From Trametes villosa (taxonomy: Eukaryota; Basidiomycota; Agaricomycetes; Polyporales; Polyporaceae), in assembly GCA_002964805.2 (NCBI GenBank), contig PUDQ02000003.1:682001-746000 (forward strand): DNA of 64,000 bases, written 5' to 3'. The position numbers and the translations under genes are program-made. The notes under the pieces are model-generated. The model had not been told where the DNA came from, did not search any database, and was given only the letters and a program-made list of their open reading frames with translations. Shown piece by piece: positions 9,662 through 20,186 of the stretch (the first letter of the stretch is position 1; each line of letters begins with the position of its first letter).

Positions 9662-11514
9662 TCATGCGATCGTCACGTTGTTGAAGATGAGCAGGTTGGG
9701 CGTGCCCGTGGGCAGCTTGTCGAGGAGCGCGTCCTCCGTCGCGAGCGCGAGGAGTGCGAGCTTCAGCTGCTTCGGCGTGAGCGTCTTCGGCGCGTCAGCG
9801 GCGGGTGCGGCAACCTCCTCGACGAGGGCCGGGGGAGGGAGGAACGTCGCTACCCACGAGGGCATCGACGACCACGCGAGCGCGTACACGTTCGAGAGCG
9901 ACGAGGCGGGGGACTGGCTGAGCATGGCAGGGACCAGGTCGGGCGCAGCGGTGGGGTTGAAGTCGGCCGAGGGGTAGAGCGACAGGAGGTACGCGAGGAG
10001 ACCAGCGGTGTGGGGCGAGGCCATCGACGTGCCGGAGAGAGTGGAGACCGCCTCGTCGCTGCCAATGTAGGTGGATAAGATCCCGAGGCCTGCGCATAGT
10101 TCAGCATATATTCGACGATTTGACTAGAGTAAGCTTACCAGGGGCAAAGACGTCGACGCAAGGGCCGTGGTTCGAGAAGTAAGCGCGCTCGTCGCCGACA
10201 GTGGAGGCACCGACGGTGACGGCCTTCTCAGCAGCAGCAGGGGAGTTGTTGCAAGCATCACGGTTGTCGTTGCCAGCAGCCACGGCGAAGTGCATACCGG
10301 CGTCGACGGCCTTGTTGACGGTGTCGTCGAGCGCCCGGGACTTGCCACCACCGAGCGACATGTTCGCAACGGAGCCCTTGTGCGCGGTCTTGCCAGTCTT
10401 CTGGAACTCCTCGAGCGCAGCCTTAGCCTTGGCCTGCGCCTGCTGAGCAGCCCAAACGACACCGCCGACGACGTCGCTCATGGTACCGCTGCCGTTGCTG
10501 CCGAGGACCTTGACAGCGATGACGTGCGCAGCCTTGGCAACGCCGTACTTGCGCGACGCGATGGTGCCCGCGCAGTGCGTGCCGTGGCCGTTGCCGTCCT
10601 CATCGACGTCGTTGGCGGGAATGGTCTTGCCCCAGTGTGCGCGACCCTGGAACTCAACATGCTTGATGTTGATGCCGGTATCGATGACGTAGACGTCAAC
10701 GCCCTCGCCGCCCTGAGGGTTGTAGATGTACTTGGTGAAGGTACCGAGGGTAAGCTTCGCGCGGTGGCTGATGCGAGCCAGACCCTGCGGAAGGAGTCAG
10801 TATTCGTGCGAGCGGATGTAGCGGAAGACGATGGATGTAGCGGAAGACGATCGAGGAGATGACGCGGACTCGTGTGATCCGACGGAACCTGCGTGTATGT
10901 ACCGCAGCGGTCACGCGGCGGAGACCGACAAACACCGACAGGACGCGCACGCGGCTGCTCTGGATGTTGAGAGAGGACGGCGCGTGCTTGGCCGCGGTCG
11001 CGACGCGTCCCTTTGCTCGCCCCAACGCATATATGCGCCTCCGAGGTCTCATACGTGTGCTAGAGTGACTCACCCAGGGTGCCTTGGTCTGCGTCGTGGT
11101 CTTGTCCCCCTGGAGCTCGGGCATGTCGAGCGTGCGGACGATCTGGTCCTTCTCCACGTACTCGACCTCAGGCATCTGCCTGAGCTGCTCGATGGTGGCG
11201 TCGCTGAACTTGCCGGCGTAGCCCTTGACGTGCGCGTCGTAGACGTGGGTGATGCCCCCGAGCATGTCCGCGAGCGGGTCGCTCGCGTGCACGTTCTGCA
11301 GGAAGTTCATGTGGTTCTGCATGAGCGCGGGTGCGAGCCCGTCCTTCAGCATGACGATGTAGGAGCTGTTGACGGTGCCGTGCGGGTGCTCCTCGGCGAC
11401 GAGGGGAGCCAGCGTGAAGCCGGCACGCTGGCGGGGCGTCTCATGGTAGGTAGAGAGCGGCGTCGCCGACGCCAGCGAGACGGCGAGTAACGTTACGTAG
11501 AGGAGGCGGGACAT
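9662..11514 (-). CDS. Secreted subtilisin-like serine protease (S8A, proteinase K type, 504 aa)
   Basis: Three exons, 11514..11074, 10784..10139 and 10089..9662, give a 504-residue protein; the introns are 289 and 49 nt. The N-terminus MSRLLYVTLLAVSLASATP is a signal peptide. An I9-type propeptide follows (SYIVMLKDGLAP to MPEVEYVEKDQIV). The catalytic domain shows the Asp motif VYVIDTGIN, the His motif GHGTHCAGTIAS, the oxyanion Asn in VAAGNDNRDACN and the Ser motif GTSMASPHTAG. The C-terminal extension after the catalytic domain is rich in Ala/Pro. The expected role is a secreted or vacuolar endopeptidase that self-processes its propeptide. The first intron is longer than most here and contains no obvious element. 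An ACG/CGT microsatellite abuts the start codon. Confidence 0.93.
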
Positions 11515-11537
11515 CGTCGTCGTCGTCGTCGTCGTCG
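11515..11537. repeat. CGT trinucleotide microsatellite
   Basis: About seven tandem CGT units (ACG/GAC in the gene sense) directly precede the subtilase start codon, in its 5' UTR. Confidence 0.85.
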
Positions 11538-12008
11538 GGGGAGGGTAAGAGGTGTTCAAGCGTTAGGCCGCGTGATAAGGAGGCTGCGCGGCCTTGTTTG
11601 CGCGTGTGTACAGTGTGGCGCGGGCGCCCCCACAACGCCCGTACTCCCCCAAATGGGGCGACATTGCGGCCAGATGGCGTGCAGGGAGATTAACAAGTGA
11701 CTCAGAAACCTGTACCTGTGCATGTATTCCTGTTACTCATGCACTATCAGGGCCCAGAGGCATTAATACAGCTGTGTAGGTGGATGTACCGGCAGTGCAA
11801 GCGAAGAACAGAAGGTGTGCCGCAGTGCGGAACCTTGCCTGCGGACGCTGAGAATGTCATAAACCGTCCAACGATCAGACACCGCGAGTTACATATGCTG
11901 TGTATCGACATGGGGGGTGTCATCTGGTCCGTAGCCGTCAAAACGTCGCAGCATAATGCGTACCGAGAGTCTATTCTGACCACTCCCCATACGTATACCG
12001 ACCACCAA
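11538..12008. other. Intergenic region without a supportable gene
   Basis: This holds the promoter side of the subtilase and the distal 3' flank of the F-box gene at 12125-13860. No ORF is convincing. Confidence 0.45.
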
Positions 12009-12195
12009 TAACCTGGTCACCGGATGTTTAGAGTCCTAGAGAAGATCGGAGCTGCGAGAACGCACCTTGAGCTGAGCGCGCTTCCGGACATCCGCCAGTC
12101 TCCGTCAGCCTCCGCGGCGTCAGCCTATACCCGCCTCCGAGCCCGTGCCACCTTCCTCTCACTCTGCCGGCGTGCCCACATCGTTCCCAGCAGCA
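12009..12195. repeat. 3' end and flank of an F-box gene, duplicated at 16515-16712
   Basis: The segment aligns in direct orientation with 16515-16712. Shared blocks are CGGAGC-GCGA-AACGCACCTTGA, CGCCAGTCTCCGTCAGCC and CCCGCCTCCGAGCCCGTG. It covers the last codons and 3' flank of the gene at 12125-13860. Confidence 0.85.
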
Positions 12196-13860
12196 TCGTG
12201 AGCACGACAGAAGGCTGGTACAGTTCGTTGGCGCCCATGATCTTGCGCACGATGTCCTTCTCTATCGTCACGGACTGCAGCCGCCCGACGGAGGGGAACA
12301 GGTGGTCGAGGGCGATCGCGACGTCCAGGAGATTCGCTTCCCGGCCGCCTATGAGCTGGGGCTCTGTCAGGTAGCGAAGAGACCGTGAAGCCGGCGGCAG
12401 CGTGTCGAGGGAAGGGACAGACCGGACGTCGAGCACGGGGACTTCGAGGAGGACGAGGTTGGGACAGCTCCGCGCAAATTCGGCGAGGCCGGCCACGGTG
12501 AGCTGCTTGCCCTCCTCGCTGTCCAGCTCGAGGTCCCATTCCGCGTTCTTCAGCTGGAAGCGCGTGAGCTGCGGCCACGCGGACGCGAAAACGCGTGCTT
12601 CAGCGTCGTCGAAGCGCGGCGTGTAGAGGTGCAGGTCGATCTCGACAGTGCGCAGGTCGCGGAAGACGAAGAACGGCCGCACGATGCTGGACACAGGGAC
12701 AGGCATCCCGTAGAGCGTGTCGCCTGAGGCAATGAGGCGAAGTACGTCCAAAGTTTTCGGAACCCGCGCACAGATCCTGGCAAGGCCTCTTGCTAGGTAC
12801 TCGGGCTTCACATCCTCGAAGAGCGTCAGAGTCAAATTCGAAAGCTCTGGGCATTCGCAAGCCTCGAAGATGCTGCAAAGGTCGTCTATGTGGCCTCCGA
12901 GATTGAGCCTGTAGAGCTGAGCAAAAGCGGGGCTGAGCTTAGGGAGCTTTGGCAAATCGACGTCGTCGAGGACGATCTTGATCGCGAGGTCGCGAAGGGT
13001 TGGCATGTCGCATAAAGTCCGAAGCGTCGCGTAGTCGCCAGCCGTCTCCGAGTATACCAGATCGAGTTCTTGCAGGTTTTCCAGCCGGCTCAAGGAAGAA
13101 GTGAGGAAGCGAGCGGGGGTATCTTCAAGTCCTTCTCGTATCGAGAGCGTGGAGAGTTGCCGACAGCGAGAGGTGAAGAGATCCACGAAGACGCCTCTGG
13201 CTAGCGGCTGAGTCTCATACAGGACTGTGTCGCCGTTAAGAAATTCTCCTCCGAACCAAAGACAGACTGTATGCAGAGACGGTGCGAGCAGAACCATTGG
13301 AGAGAGGTGATGGTGAGTAGCGTTCATCACAGAGAGCACCCGGAGGTTCGGCAATAGAGGTTGACCGCCGAGATGAGCTTCGAGTACAGCCCAGACCATT
13401 CTTTCGACTTTTTCAACAGAGGCTCCCAAGGCTCCGTCGCCAAGAGCACGCACGCGTCTTGCGTACCACTGGAAACGCTGCCATTGCGAAGGCGTGATCC
13501 CGTCCAGAATGTTCTATACCGTCACATTTTAGTGACTGTTATGGATGCCGATGTACGACTTACGAATGTGCGGGCGTTGTACGATCTGAACGAGGGCAAG
13601 ACTCGCAACAGCATAAGCAAGTCGCCCAGCTCCCGCCAGAGGACGTCAAGCGCAGCTTCCGAGAACGCCTTACATACGCGTGCGGAGCGCGCCAGCGTAC
13701 GGCGGTCTTCTATAGCTGTCGGTCGGTTGAAGCAGTAGGTGTCACAGGCCGGCATGTGCCCCGGTTCGGTCTCTGGCCGTTTCAGCGCGTTGTGGATGAA
13801 AACGCCATACAAAACATGGGGGATTTGAAGCATGCGGTCAACAGCACGTGTGTGCGCCAT
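12125..13860 (-). CDS. F-box/LRR-like protein, subfamily A copy 2 (561 aa)
   Basis: Exon 1 is 13860..13564 (99 codons), the intron 13563..13514 (50 nt, GTAAGT/TAG) and exon 2 13513..12125. The F-box-like start is MAHTRAVDRMLQIPHVLYGV and ARVCKAFSEAALDVLWRELG. Exon 2 opens with NILDGITPSQWQRFQWYARR, a hallmark of the subfamily, and continues with LRR-like segments to ARRQSERKVARARRRV. The frame is intact, unlike the copy at 4760. About 27 extra residues (including GHMPACDTYCFNRP) split the F-box-like domain between the first helix and the ARVCKAF segment; copies 1, 3 and 4 lack these. The expected role is substrate receptor of an SCF-type ubiquitin ligase, inferred from the family. It is divergent from the gene at 14209 through a 348-bp promoter. 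Confidence 0.85.
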
Positions 13861-13950
13861 TGTAGAGATCGTAAAGCAAGTCTCAACAGAGTCGGAGAGG
13901 GGGTGAGGAGGAAGAAGGCGCCCAACTTTTTTCGCCCGTCTTGTGGGTCA

Positions 13951-13963
13951 CCGGCATTTGCCG
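13951..13963. promoter_or_regulatory. Near-palindromic promoter element, copy 2
   Basis: CCGGCATTTGCCG lies 91 bp before the start at 13860 and is preceded by TTCGCCCGTCTT. Confidence 0.65.
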
Positions 13964-14088
13964 GGGGCGTTCAGTATCGTCTTGGAGGTGGTAATCTACG
14001 CTACGAGTACTCACTACTAAGTGCTGCTAAGACATTAGAATGCGTTCTAATAAAAAGTCTAAGTGCATCAAGTCGTAAGTAAACTTTG

Positions 14089-14101
14089 CGGCAAATGCCG
14101 G
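14089..14101. promoter_or_regulatory. Near-palindromic promoter element, copy 3 (reverse)
   Basis: CGGCAAATGCCGG lies 107 bp before the ATG at 14209. Read from the other strand it is CCGGCATTTGCCG preceded by TTCGCCTGTCC, as in the other copies. Confidence 0.65.
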
Positions 14102-14208
14102 TGAGGAGGTGGACAGGCGAAGTGGCAACAGTCGAGCTTTCTCTCTCTCCTCAACGTCTCCCCTTCCATCATCTGTCTAGCTCCTGAATTCCGCCTTACA
14201 GCATCAAA

Positions 14209-15860
14209 ATGGCGCATACACCAGCTCTTAATCGTGTGCTTTACATTCCGCATATACTGCACGAGGCCTTTGCCCAAAGCGCGCCGAAGACACTGGCGCA
14301 CTCCGCACGCGTATGCAAGGCGTTCTCGGAAGCTGCACTGGACGTCCTGTGGCGGGAGTTGGACGACTTTCTCGTGCTGCTACGTGTATTGCCGTCCTTT
14401 AAGCCTTATAAGCATCATAACGCCCGTACCTTCGTGAGTAATACATAAACCCCCGTTTGGTGCGATAGCTGAAACACGTTCACCAGAATCTTCTTGACGG
14501 TATCACCCCCTCGCAATGGCAGCGTTTCCAATTGTACGCAAGGCGTATACGTTCTCTTACCGACAGAGCATTGGGACCGGCGGTGAAGAAGACCGAAAGG
14601 ATGGTCTGGGCCATTCTTGAAAGTCATCTTGGCAGCCAATCCATGTTGCCAAACCTCCGGGTGCTATCTGTGACGAATTTCACCCAGGACTATCTTGCGC
14701 CAGTGCTTCTGCTTACTCCGTCTCTACACACGTTCTCCCTCGGGTTCTGGGTCGAATGTCTTCCAGAGGAAAGGGTTCCATACATATACCAGCGGCAAGC
14801 CAGAGGCGTCCTTCTTCAGCTTCTGACCTCTCGCTGCAAGCATCTGTCCTCGCTCTCGATACGGGCTGACCTCCACTGTCTCTCGGCACATCTGGTCACT
14901 TCTTTCTTGAGCCCGCTCCACAAGCTACGAAAACTCGACCTGGCGTACTCCGAGGCGGTAGCCGACTATGCGACCCTTCGATCTCTATGCGGAATGTCAG
15001 CTCTTCGTGATCTTGCCGTCAATATCTTTTTCAACGACGCCGACCTGCCAAAGCTCCCTCAACTCCATCCCGTCTTTGCTCAGCTCGACAGACTCCATCT
15101 TGCCGGCCACATGTACGACCTCTGGAGCATCTTCGAGGCGTGCGAGTGCCTGCAGCTCTCCGATCTAACCCTGGATGCCTCCGGTGAGATGCCGGCGGAC
15201 GACCTGGAAAAAGGCCTCTATAGGATCTGTGCGCGGCTTCCGAAGACCTTGGTCAAGGTCCACTTCATAACCTCTGGGTTGCTCTGCGGACTGTCTATCC
15301 CTGCGTCGGGCTTCATGCGGCCATTCCTTGCCTTCCGCGACCTCTGCTCTGTCACGATCGATTTCTACTGGTACACACCGCGCTTCGACGATCTGGATGC
15401 TCGCGCATTCGCAGCAGCGTGGCCACAGCTCACGCATTTCAAATTGTCGAACCAGCGATGGGAGATCGACGAAAATGCGCCAGACGACCAGCTTACCGTC
15501 GCCGGCCTCATGGAATTTGCGCGTCAGTGCCCCGAGCTCCGCTCCTTCAACGTCCCCGTCCTCGACGTCCGGTCGCTGCCTTCCCTAGACGCGCTCCCCC
15601 CGGCGCAGCGGTCTCTCTGCTCCCTGAAACCGCTGCAGCTCTTAGGCGGCGAGGAGGCCAACTTACTCGACGTCGCGGTACTCCTCGACCTCGTGTTTCC
15701 TTCCTTCGGACGACTGCAGTCGGTAACGGTGCAGGAGGGCATCTTGAGCGACGATCTGGGCCCGGACGAGGAGTATTCACCTATGCGTGCGTTGACGCTA
15801 CTCCTGGGGGTGATGTCGGCACGGCGGCAGGGCGAGAACGTGGCAGGGAAGTGGGTATAG
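14209..15860 (+). CDS. F-box/LRR-like protein, subfamily A copy 3 (532 aa)
   Basis: Exon 1 is 14209..14433 (75 codons), the intron 14434..14486 (53 nt, GTGAGT/CAG) and exon 2 14487..15860. The F-box-like part reads MAHTPALNRVLYIPHILHEA and SARVCKAFSEAALDVLWREL. Exon 2 starts NLLDGITPSQWQRFQLYARR and contains LRR-like segments such as LRKLDLAYSEAVADYATL and LPSLDALPPAQRSLCSL. The intact frame ends in SARRQGENVAGKWV. Together with its 3' flank, this locus looks like an inverted copy of the locus at 4260-6600. The proposed function, an SCF substrate receptor, is family inference. Confidence 0.87.
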
Positions 15861-16014
15861 CTTGACGCGCCAGCGGCTTGAGCGTATCTGGAAGAGTGTG
15901 CGGGCTACGGTGTGTATCTGCGACTTGGAACTATGGGTTACGACTGCTGACTTTTCCGTGGCTAGCATCATGGAGGTACGATAGACTGTGTATGTAGCGC
16001 ATGGTCACAGCGGG
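15861..16014. other. 3' flank of the 14209-15860 gene
   Basis: This is non-coding sequence between the F-box stop and the decayed duplicate of the 3288-4432 gene. Nothing else was seen. Confidence 0.4.
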
Positions 16015-16505
16015 GTACCGGTACGCACTCCGCGCTTTGAGATTTGTGAAGCAGGTCGGATCGTTCCTTCAGGATGCTACTGTAGCTTCTTCACCGGCGT
16101 TCGTCAGACAAAGGCATTCCCAATTGAAACGGTGAACATATCCTATGGCACATGACATGTGAGCACCAGTAGTGGATGTATGCGTGCGGTGATATTAAGA
16201 CACGGATCAGCGTATATGAAGCGCGGTGAATATCAAACCAGGAGGAGTCCGAGTTGTAATACGACAACAGCACAACAACCTTTCAGGCGTGAATGCCCGC
16301 ACCACGGTCGCCCCAGCAGAGTCCCGCTCCCCCATAAAAGCCGCAAGCTCTTTGTCGAAGATGGACCTCTCCCCGTCCTTGATGAGCCTGAGTGTCCCGT
16401 GCTTGCGCGTCCCGAAGACCTCGACAAGCGGTTCACCCGGCTCTGCGCGAGTCCACGCGTTTTCGTATCGGCTGACCAGTACCGTGACGTATACGAACAG
16501 TCCAA
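16015..16505 (-). pseudogene. Decayed 3' fragment of the 3288-4432 gene (inverted copy)
   Basis: Read on the minus strand, this aligns with the C-terminal coding part and 3' flank of the gene at 3288-4432. The match begins near the VDRYEDAWTRAE region and runs past the stop codon into the 3' flank. Frameshifts and indels break it, and it has no 5' end or promoter. The sense of the F-box gene beside it (14209, plus) relative to this fragment mirrors the 4760-6416 arrangement. I regard it as passenger DNA carried by the segmental duplication. Confidence 0.8.
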
Positions 16506-16514
16506 CTAACTACA

Positions 16515-16712
16515 GATAACCTGATAACCGAGCGTTCAGCATCCCACAGAAATTCGGAGCCGCGAAAACGCACCTTGAACTGAGCGCACTTCCGGGCACC
16601 CGCCAGTCTCCGTCAGCCCCCGCAGCCACATCGTCAACCTGCAAGTACCCGCCTCCGAGCCCGTGTCACCTTGCACTCACCCTGCCTGCGCGCCCACACC
16701 GTTCCGAGCAAA
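16515..16712 (-). pseudogene. Remnant 3' end of a deleted F-box gene
   Basis: The segment matches 12009-12195, the last codons and 3' flank of the gene at 12125-13860, in the same orientation. Right after it, the sequence jumps to a copy of that gene's upstream region (compare 16713-16760 with about 13870-13920). So about 1.7 kb of coding sequence has been deleted and only the tail is left. Confidence 0.8.
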
Positions 16713-16792
16713 CAAGGGAGTAGGAGAGAATTTATAGGGGGAAGAAGGAAGAAGTAGAAGGTGCTTAACTTTTATCGCCCTCCCTGCGGTCG

Positions 16793-16806
16793 CCGGCATT
16801 TGCCGG
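16793..16806. promoter_or_regulatory. Near-palindromic promoter element, orphan copy
   Basis: CCGGCATTTGCCGG has 6-bp arms around TT. It faces the deleted leftward gene, so it is an orphan copy. Confidence 0.6.
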
Positions 16807-16939
16807 GCACCCGGGGGCGTTCAGTATTGTTCTGGATATGGTAATCCATGCTACCAGTACTTACTACTAAGCAAATGCTGCTAAGAAAAACAGATTAAGT
16901 CGTAAGGAGAAGTCTAAGTGCATTAGTAAGTTGACGTTG

Positions 16940-16950
16940 CGGCAAATGCC
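16940..16950. promoter_or_regulatory. Near-palindromic promoter element, copy 4 (reverse)
   Basis: CGGCAAATGCC lies 110 bp before the ATG at 17061. The outer CGG arm has changed to AGT, so the palindrome is shortened. Confidence 0.55.
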
Positions 16951-17060
16951 AGTTAGGGGGTGGATAGGCGAAGCAAAAGTCGACTCGGGGCTTCCGGCCT
17001 CTCTCTTCTGTATCTCTTCCCTTCCATCATCTGTCCTGCACTTCGCCTCATAGCATCAAG

Positions 17061-18718
17061 ATGGCGCATATACCAGCCCTTGAGCGTGTACTTTATATCC
17101 CGCACATACTACACGGGGTCTTTACCGAAAGCGCGCCGAAAACGCTGGCACACTCCGCACGCGTGTGCAAGGCGTTCTCGGAAGCTGCGCTGGACGTCCT
17201 GTGGCGGGAGTTGGACGACTTGCTCGTGCTGTTACGTGTTTTGCCCTCCTTCGGGCTGTTTCGCGCCAGAAACGTAAGTAATCTCTCCACGTGTCGTGCG
17301 ATAGCTGAAACACGTCGAAACAGAATCTACTCGACGAAATTACACCTCCGCAGTGGCAGCGTTTCCAGTGGTACGCAAGGCGCGTACGTGCTCTTAGCGA
17401 CAGTGCTTTGGAGGCGGCGGCGAAAGGGACGGAAAGGCTGGCCTGGGCTGTCCTCGAAAGTCGCCTCGGAGGGCAATCCCTGCTGCCGAACCTCCGGGTG
17501 CTCTCTGTTGCGAGTCTTACCGAGGAATACCTTGCGCCAGTGCTCTTACTCGTCCCCTCCCTACATACGCTCTCCCTGTTGCGCTGGAGTCAGTTCCCGA
17601 TAGGGGGCCCTGAAGGGGAAAGGTTCCCTTATGTGCCTCGGCAGATGGCCAGAGGCGTCCTCCTTCAGCTCTTGAGCTCTCGTTGCACTCATCTATCCAC
17701 TCTCTCGATCCGGGACGGACTCAATCTAATCCCTGCCCGTATGCTCAATTCTTCCTTAAGCTACTTGCGCAAGTTACAATCACTCCACATGGTGTACTCC
17801 GACGCGGTAGCCAACTACGGGACCCTTCAAGTTCTATGCGGAATGCCAGCCCTCCGCGATCTCGCCATCAACGTTTTCCTGGACGGCGCCGATCTGCCAA
17901 AGCTCAGCCAGATACCCTCCGTCCTTGCTCAGCTCAACAGACTCCATCTTGCTGCCCGCATGGAGGACCTCTGTAGCATCTTCACAGCTTGCGAATGTTC
18001 GCAACTCTCATACCTAGTCCTGGAGGTCTCCGAAGACACGACAGTAGACAGCCTGCACGGCGGCCTGGCCCAAATCTGCGCCCGGATTCCGAAGACGTTG
18101 GAAGAGCTATCCTTCATAACTTCCGGAACGGTCCATGGAGAGTCTGCTCCTGCTTCGCGCTTCATGCAGCCTTTCTTCGCCTTCCGCGAACTCCGCTCTG
18201 TCTCGATCGATCTCTTCTGCCAGTATACGCCGCGTTTCGACGATCAGGAAGCTCGCGCATTCGCGGCCGCGTGGCCACATCTCACGCACTTCAAATTGTC
18301 GAACGCGGAGTGGGTGATCTATGAGGACGAGCCAGACGACCAGCTTACCGTCGCCGGCCTCATGGAAATTGCGCACCGGTGCCCCAACCTTCGCTCCCTC
18401 GACGTCCCCGTCCTCGACGTTCGGTCGCTGCCTTCCCTGGATGCGCTACCTCCGGCGCAGTGGTCCCTCCATTCCCTGGAACCACATCATCTTATGGGCG
18501 GCCGGGAGGCAAACTTGCTCGACGTCGCGGTGCTGCTCGACCTGCTGTTCCCTTCCGCCGGACGGCTGTACTCCGCGACGGTCAAGGAGGACATTCTGAA
18601 CAACTATCTGGGCGCGAACGAGGAGGACCTGCCTATGCGTGCGTTAACGGTACTGCTGGGAGTGATGTGGGGACGCCGCGAAGCCGAGAGGAAGGTGGCA
18701 CAGAGGCGGACAGTGTAG
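17061..18718 (+). CDS. F-box/LRR-like protein, subfamily A copy 4 (535 aa)
   Basis: Exon 1 is 17061..17273 (71 codons), the intron 17274..17323 (50 nt, GTAAGT/CAG) and exon 2 17324..18718. The F-box-like domain reads MAHIPALERVLYIPHILHGV and ARVCKAFSEAALDVLWRELD. Exon 2 begins NLLDEITPPQWQRFQWYARR and carries LRR-like segments with the subfamily block YTPRFDDQEARAFAAAWPHL, ending in REAERKVAQRRTV. The frame is intact. It is closest to the copy at 14209 in exon 1 and promoter, consistent with tandem duplication of the divergent pair. The likely role is a Skp1-binding substrate receptor, by family only. Confidence 0.87.
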
Positions 18719-19323
18719 CTTGGCGCAGCGGATGCTGGAGGGAGTTCTGCGGAGAGTCTGGGGTTCGGTGCGTATGCGCGGCTGTCGTCCTTTCATTTCA
18801 GATGCTTACCTCTCTGCGATTGTTTGTTAGCGTCCAGTTGAACTGTACGTACGACGGGTAACCAGCGTGCTAGTGCGCGGTCGATCCGTGCTATGTGACG
18901 CTGTGGAATCCATGAACGAAACCAGTATGCACCCATAGTGCCCCTGCACGCTCCAATACAGCAGCGTCTGTCCTCGCCTACACGCGATGCCGTACCTGGC
19001 GAGCGAGCAGCATGTTACTGTTCTCCGAACCCAGCGCTGACATGGCACTGCGTTCCACATACATGCGGTCGCCGTAGATCACAACCCCTGCGTGGCGGGC
19101 CTTCCTCGTGGTCATCGTCATCTCGGTCTTTGCAAACGATGTCTTTGGTATTGACCATATTTCACAGTTTCCTCAATGACACGGGCCTGCAGGTACGCGC
19201 ATGTTGTGATATGAGGTAGAAGGCAAAGCTCATCATTTCATAGATGTCAGTGTGCGTGCCGAGCCGCGTGGGCTACATATGGCCTTTAGCCACTGTGCCA
19301 ACGTCATTGTTTTCAGCCACATG
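18719..19323. other. Intergenic region without a supportable gene
   Basis: It contains the 3' flank of the F-box gene and the promoter of the small gene at 19395. Only short unconvincing ORFs are present. Confidence 0.45.
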
Positions 19324-19330
19324 TATAAAA
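19324..19330 (+). promoter_or_regulatory. TATA box
   Basis: TATAAAA lies 71 bp before the ATG at 19395, a usual distance for a core promoter with a short leader. Confidence 0.5.
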
Positions 19331-19394
19331 GATCTCCTCGACGACGGCCTCCACCATCTAAGTTCTACCCATCTTCGCTTTCAACGAACCTCAC

Positions 19395-20058
19395 ATGCCT
19401 CCTCACCGCAAGGTGCGCACGCCAGAACAACCTGTTCGTCTTGCAGCATACTGACACGCGCCACACCCAGCCCCGCCGTTTCCTCCCCACCACCGCGTTC
19501 TACGACAAGGCCGGCGCGATCGCGGACGGGTCCCCGCTGCCCTCGCCAACCGGGACGGGCTTCCCGCTCTCCGCGGACAACGACGACGAGTACACGCTGA
19601 CCGGGTACGGCGAGCTCTCGACCGACAGCCCGTTCATGCTCCCGCCGTCGCCGACGCAGACGATCAAGTATCGCTACCGCGCGTACCGCCCGAAGCTCGC
19701 GCGCCTCCGCAAGCAGCGCTCGAGCGCGAGCAAGGGCCCGCTCAAGATCAAGTCGAGCGCGAGCCGCTCCTCGGTACGTCGACGCCCGCTTCTCTCTCGC
19801 GTGCTCTGGACAAAGGGCTGACGTTGACGCGGGCAGGACTACGCGTCGATCTTGAACGCATATCTGTCGGGGACGCCTGGGCAGTCGCCGAAGCGCGACT
19901 TCCGTGCCCTCCTGCAGAAGTGCCGCGAGACGGCCGCAGAGGCGCGCCAGGATCGCCAGGCCGACGCATACGCCACACCAAGGAGAGGCTACGGAGAGGG
20001 GTCGGGCCTGGGTGGCACGTCGGCACAGTACGCCAGCTCTCCACTCGCTGCCCGTTGA
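19395..20058 (+). CDS. Small hypothetical basic protein (180 aa)
   Basis: The model is 19395..19412, 19471..19773 and 19837..20058, with introns of 58 and 63 nt. The first exon encodes only MPPHRK, then PRRFLPTTAFYDKAG. A conserved-looking middle (DNDDEYTLTGYGELSTDSPF, then LPPSPTQTIKYRYRAYRPKL) leads into a basic region ARLRKQRSSASKGPLKIKSS. The C-terminal part, DYASILNAYLSGTPGQSPKR with DFRALLQKCRETAAEARQDR, could form a helix. The Lys/Arg/Ser richness would suit a nucleic-acid-binding or nucleolar protein, but I do not recognise the family. It converges with the gene at 20187, with only 128 bp between stops. Confidence 0.6.
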
Positions 20059-20186
20059 GCGCGTGGCGCGTGCGCGTTCAAACGTCTTTGGTGTGAGCAC
20101 ACGGGGAAGCGACTGGGACGCTTTGCTGCGGCGGGGCTTTGAGGAGGCATTCGGTATGTTACGGTTACTCGGAATGTATCACTAGT

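Larger units (their letters stand above)
13861..14208. promoter_or_regulatory. Divergent promoter between two F-box genes, later duplicated
   Basis: The core at about 13890-14120 recurs at about 16720-16980 with shared blocks such as GGGGGCGTTCAGTAT, ACTACTAAG-GCTGCTAAGA and AAGTCTAAGTGCAT. It carries the near-palindromic element in opposite orientation at each end (13951-13963 and 14089-14101), one for each gene. Confidence 0.75.
16720..16980. promoter_or_regulatory. Duplicated divergent promoter, now serving one gene
   Basis: This is a copy of about 13890-14120. It keeps both near-palindromic elements (16793-16806 complete, 16940-16950 slightly decayed), although the leftward gene is gone. 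It lies directly before the F-box gene at 17061. Confidence 0.75.

Noticed and set aside
10167..10862. 231-codon plus-strand ORF
   Set aside because: It is the antisense shadow of the subtilase catalytic domain.
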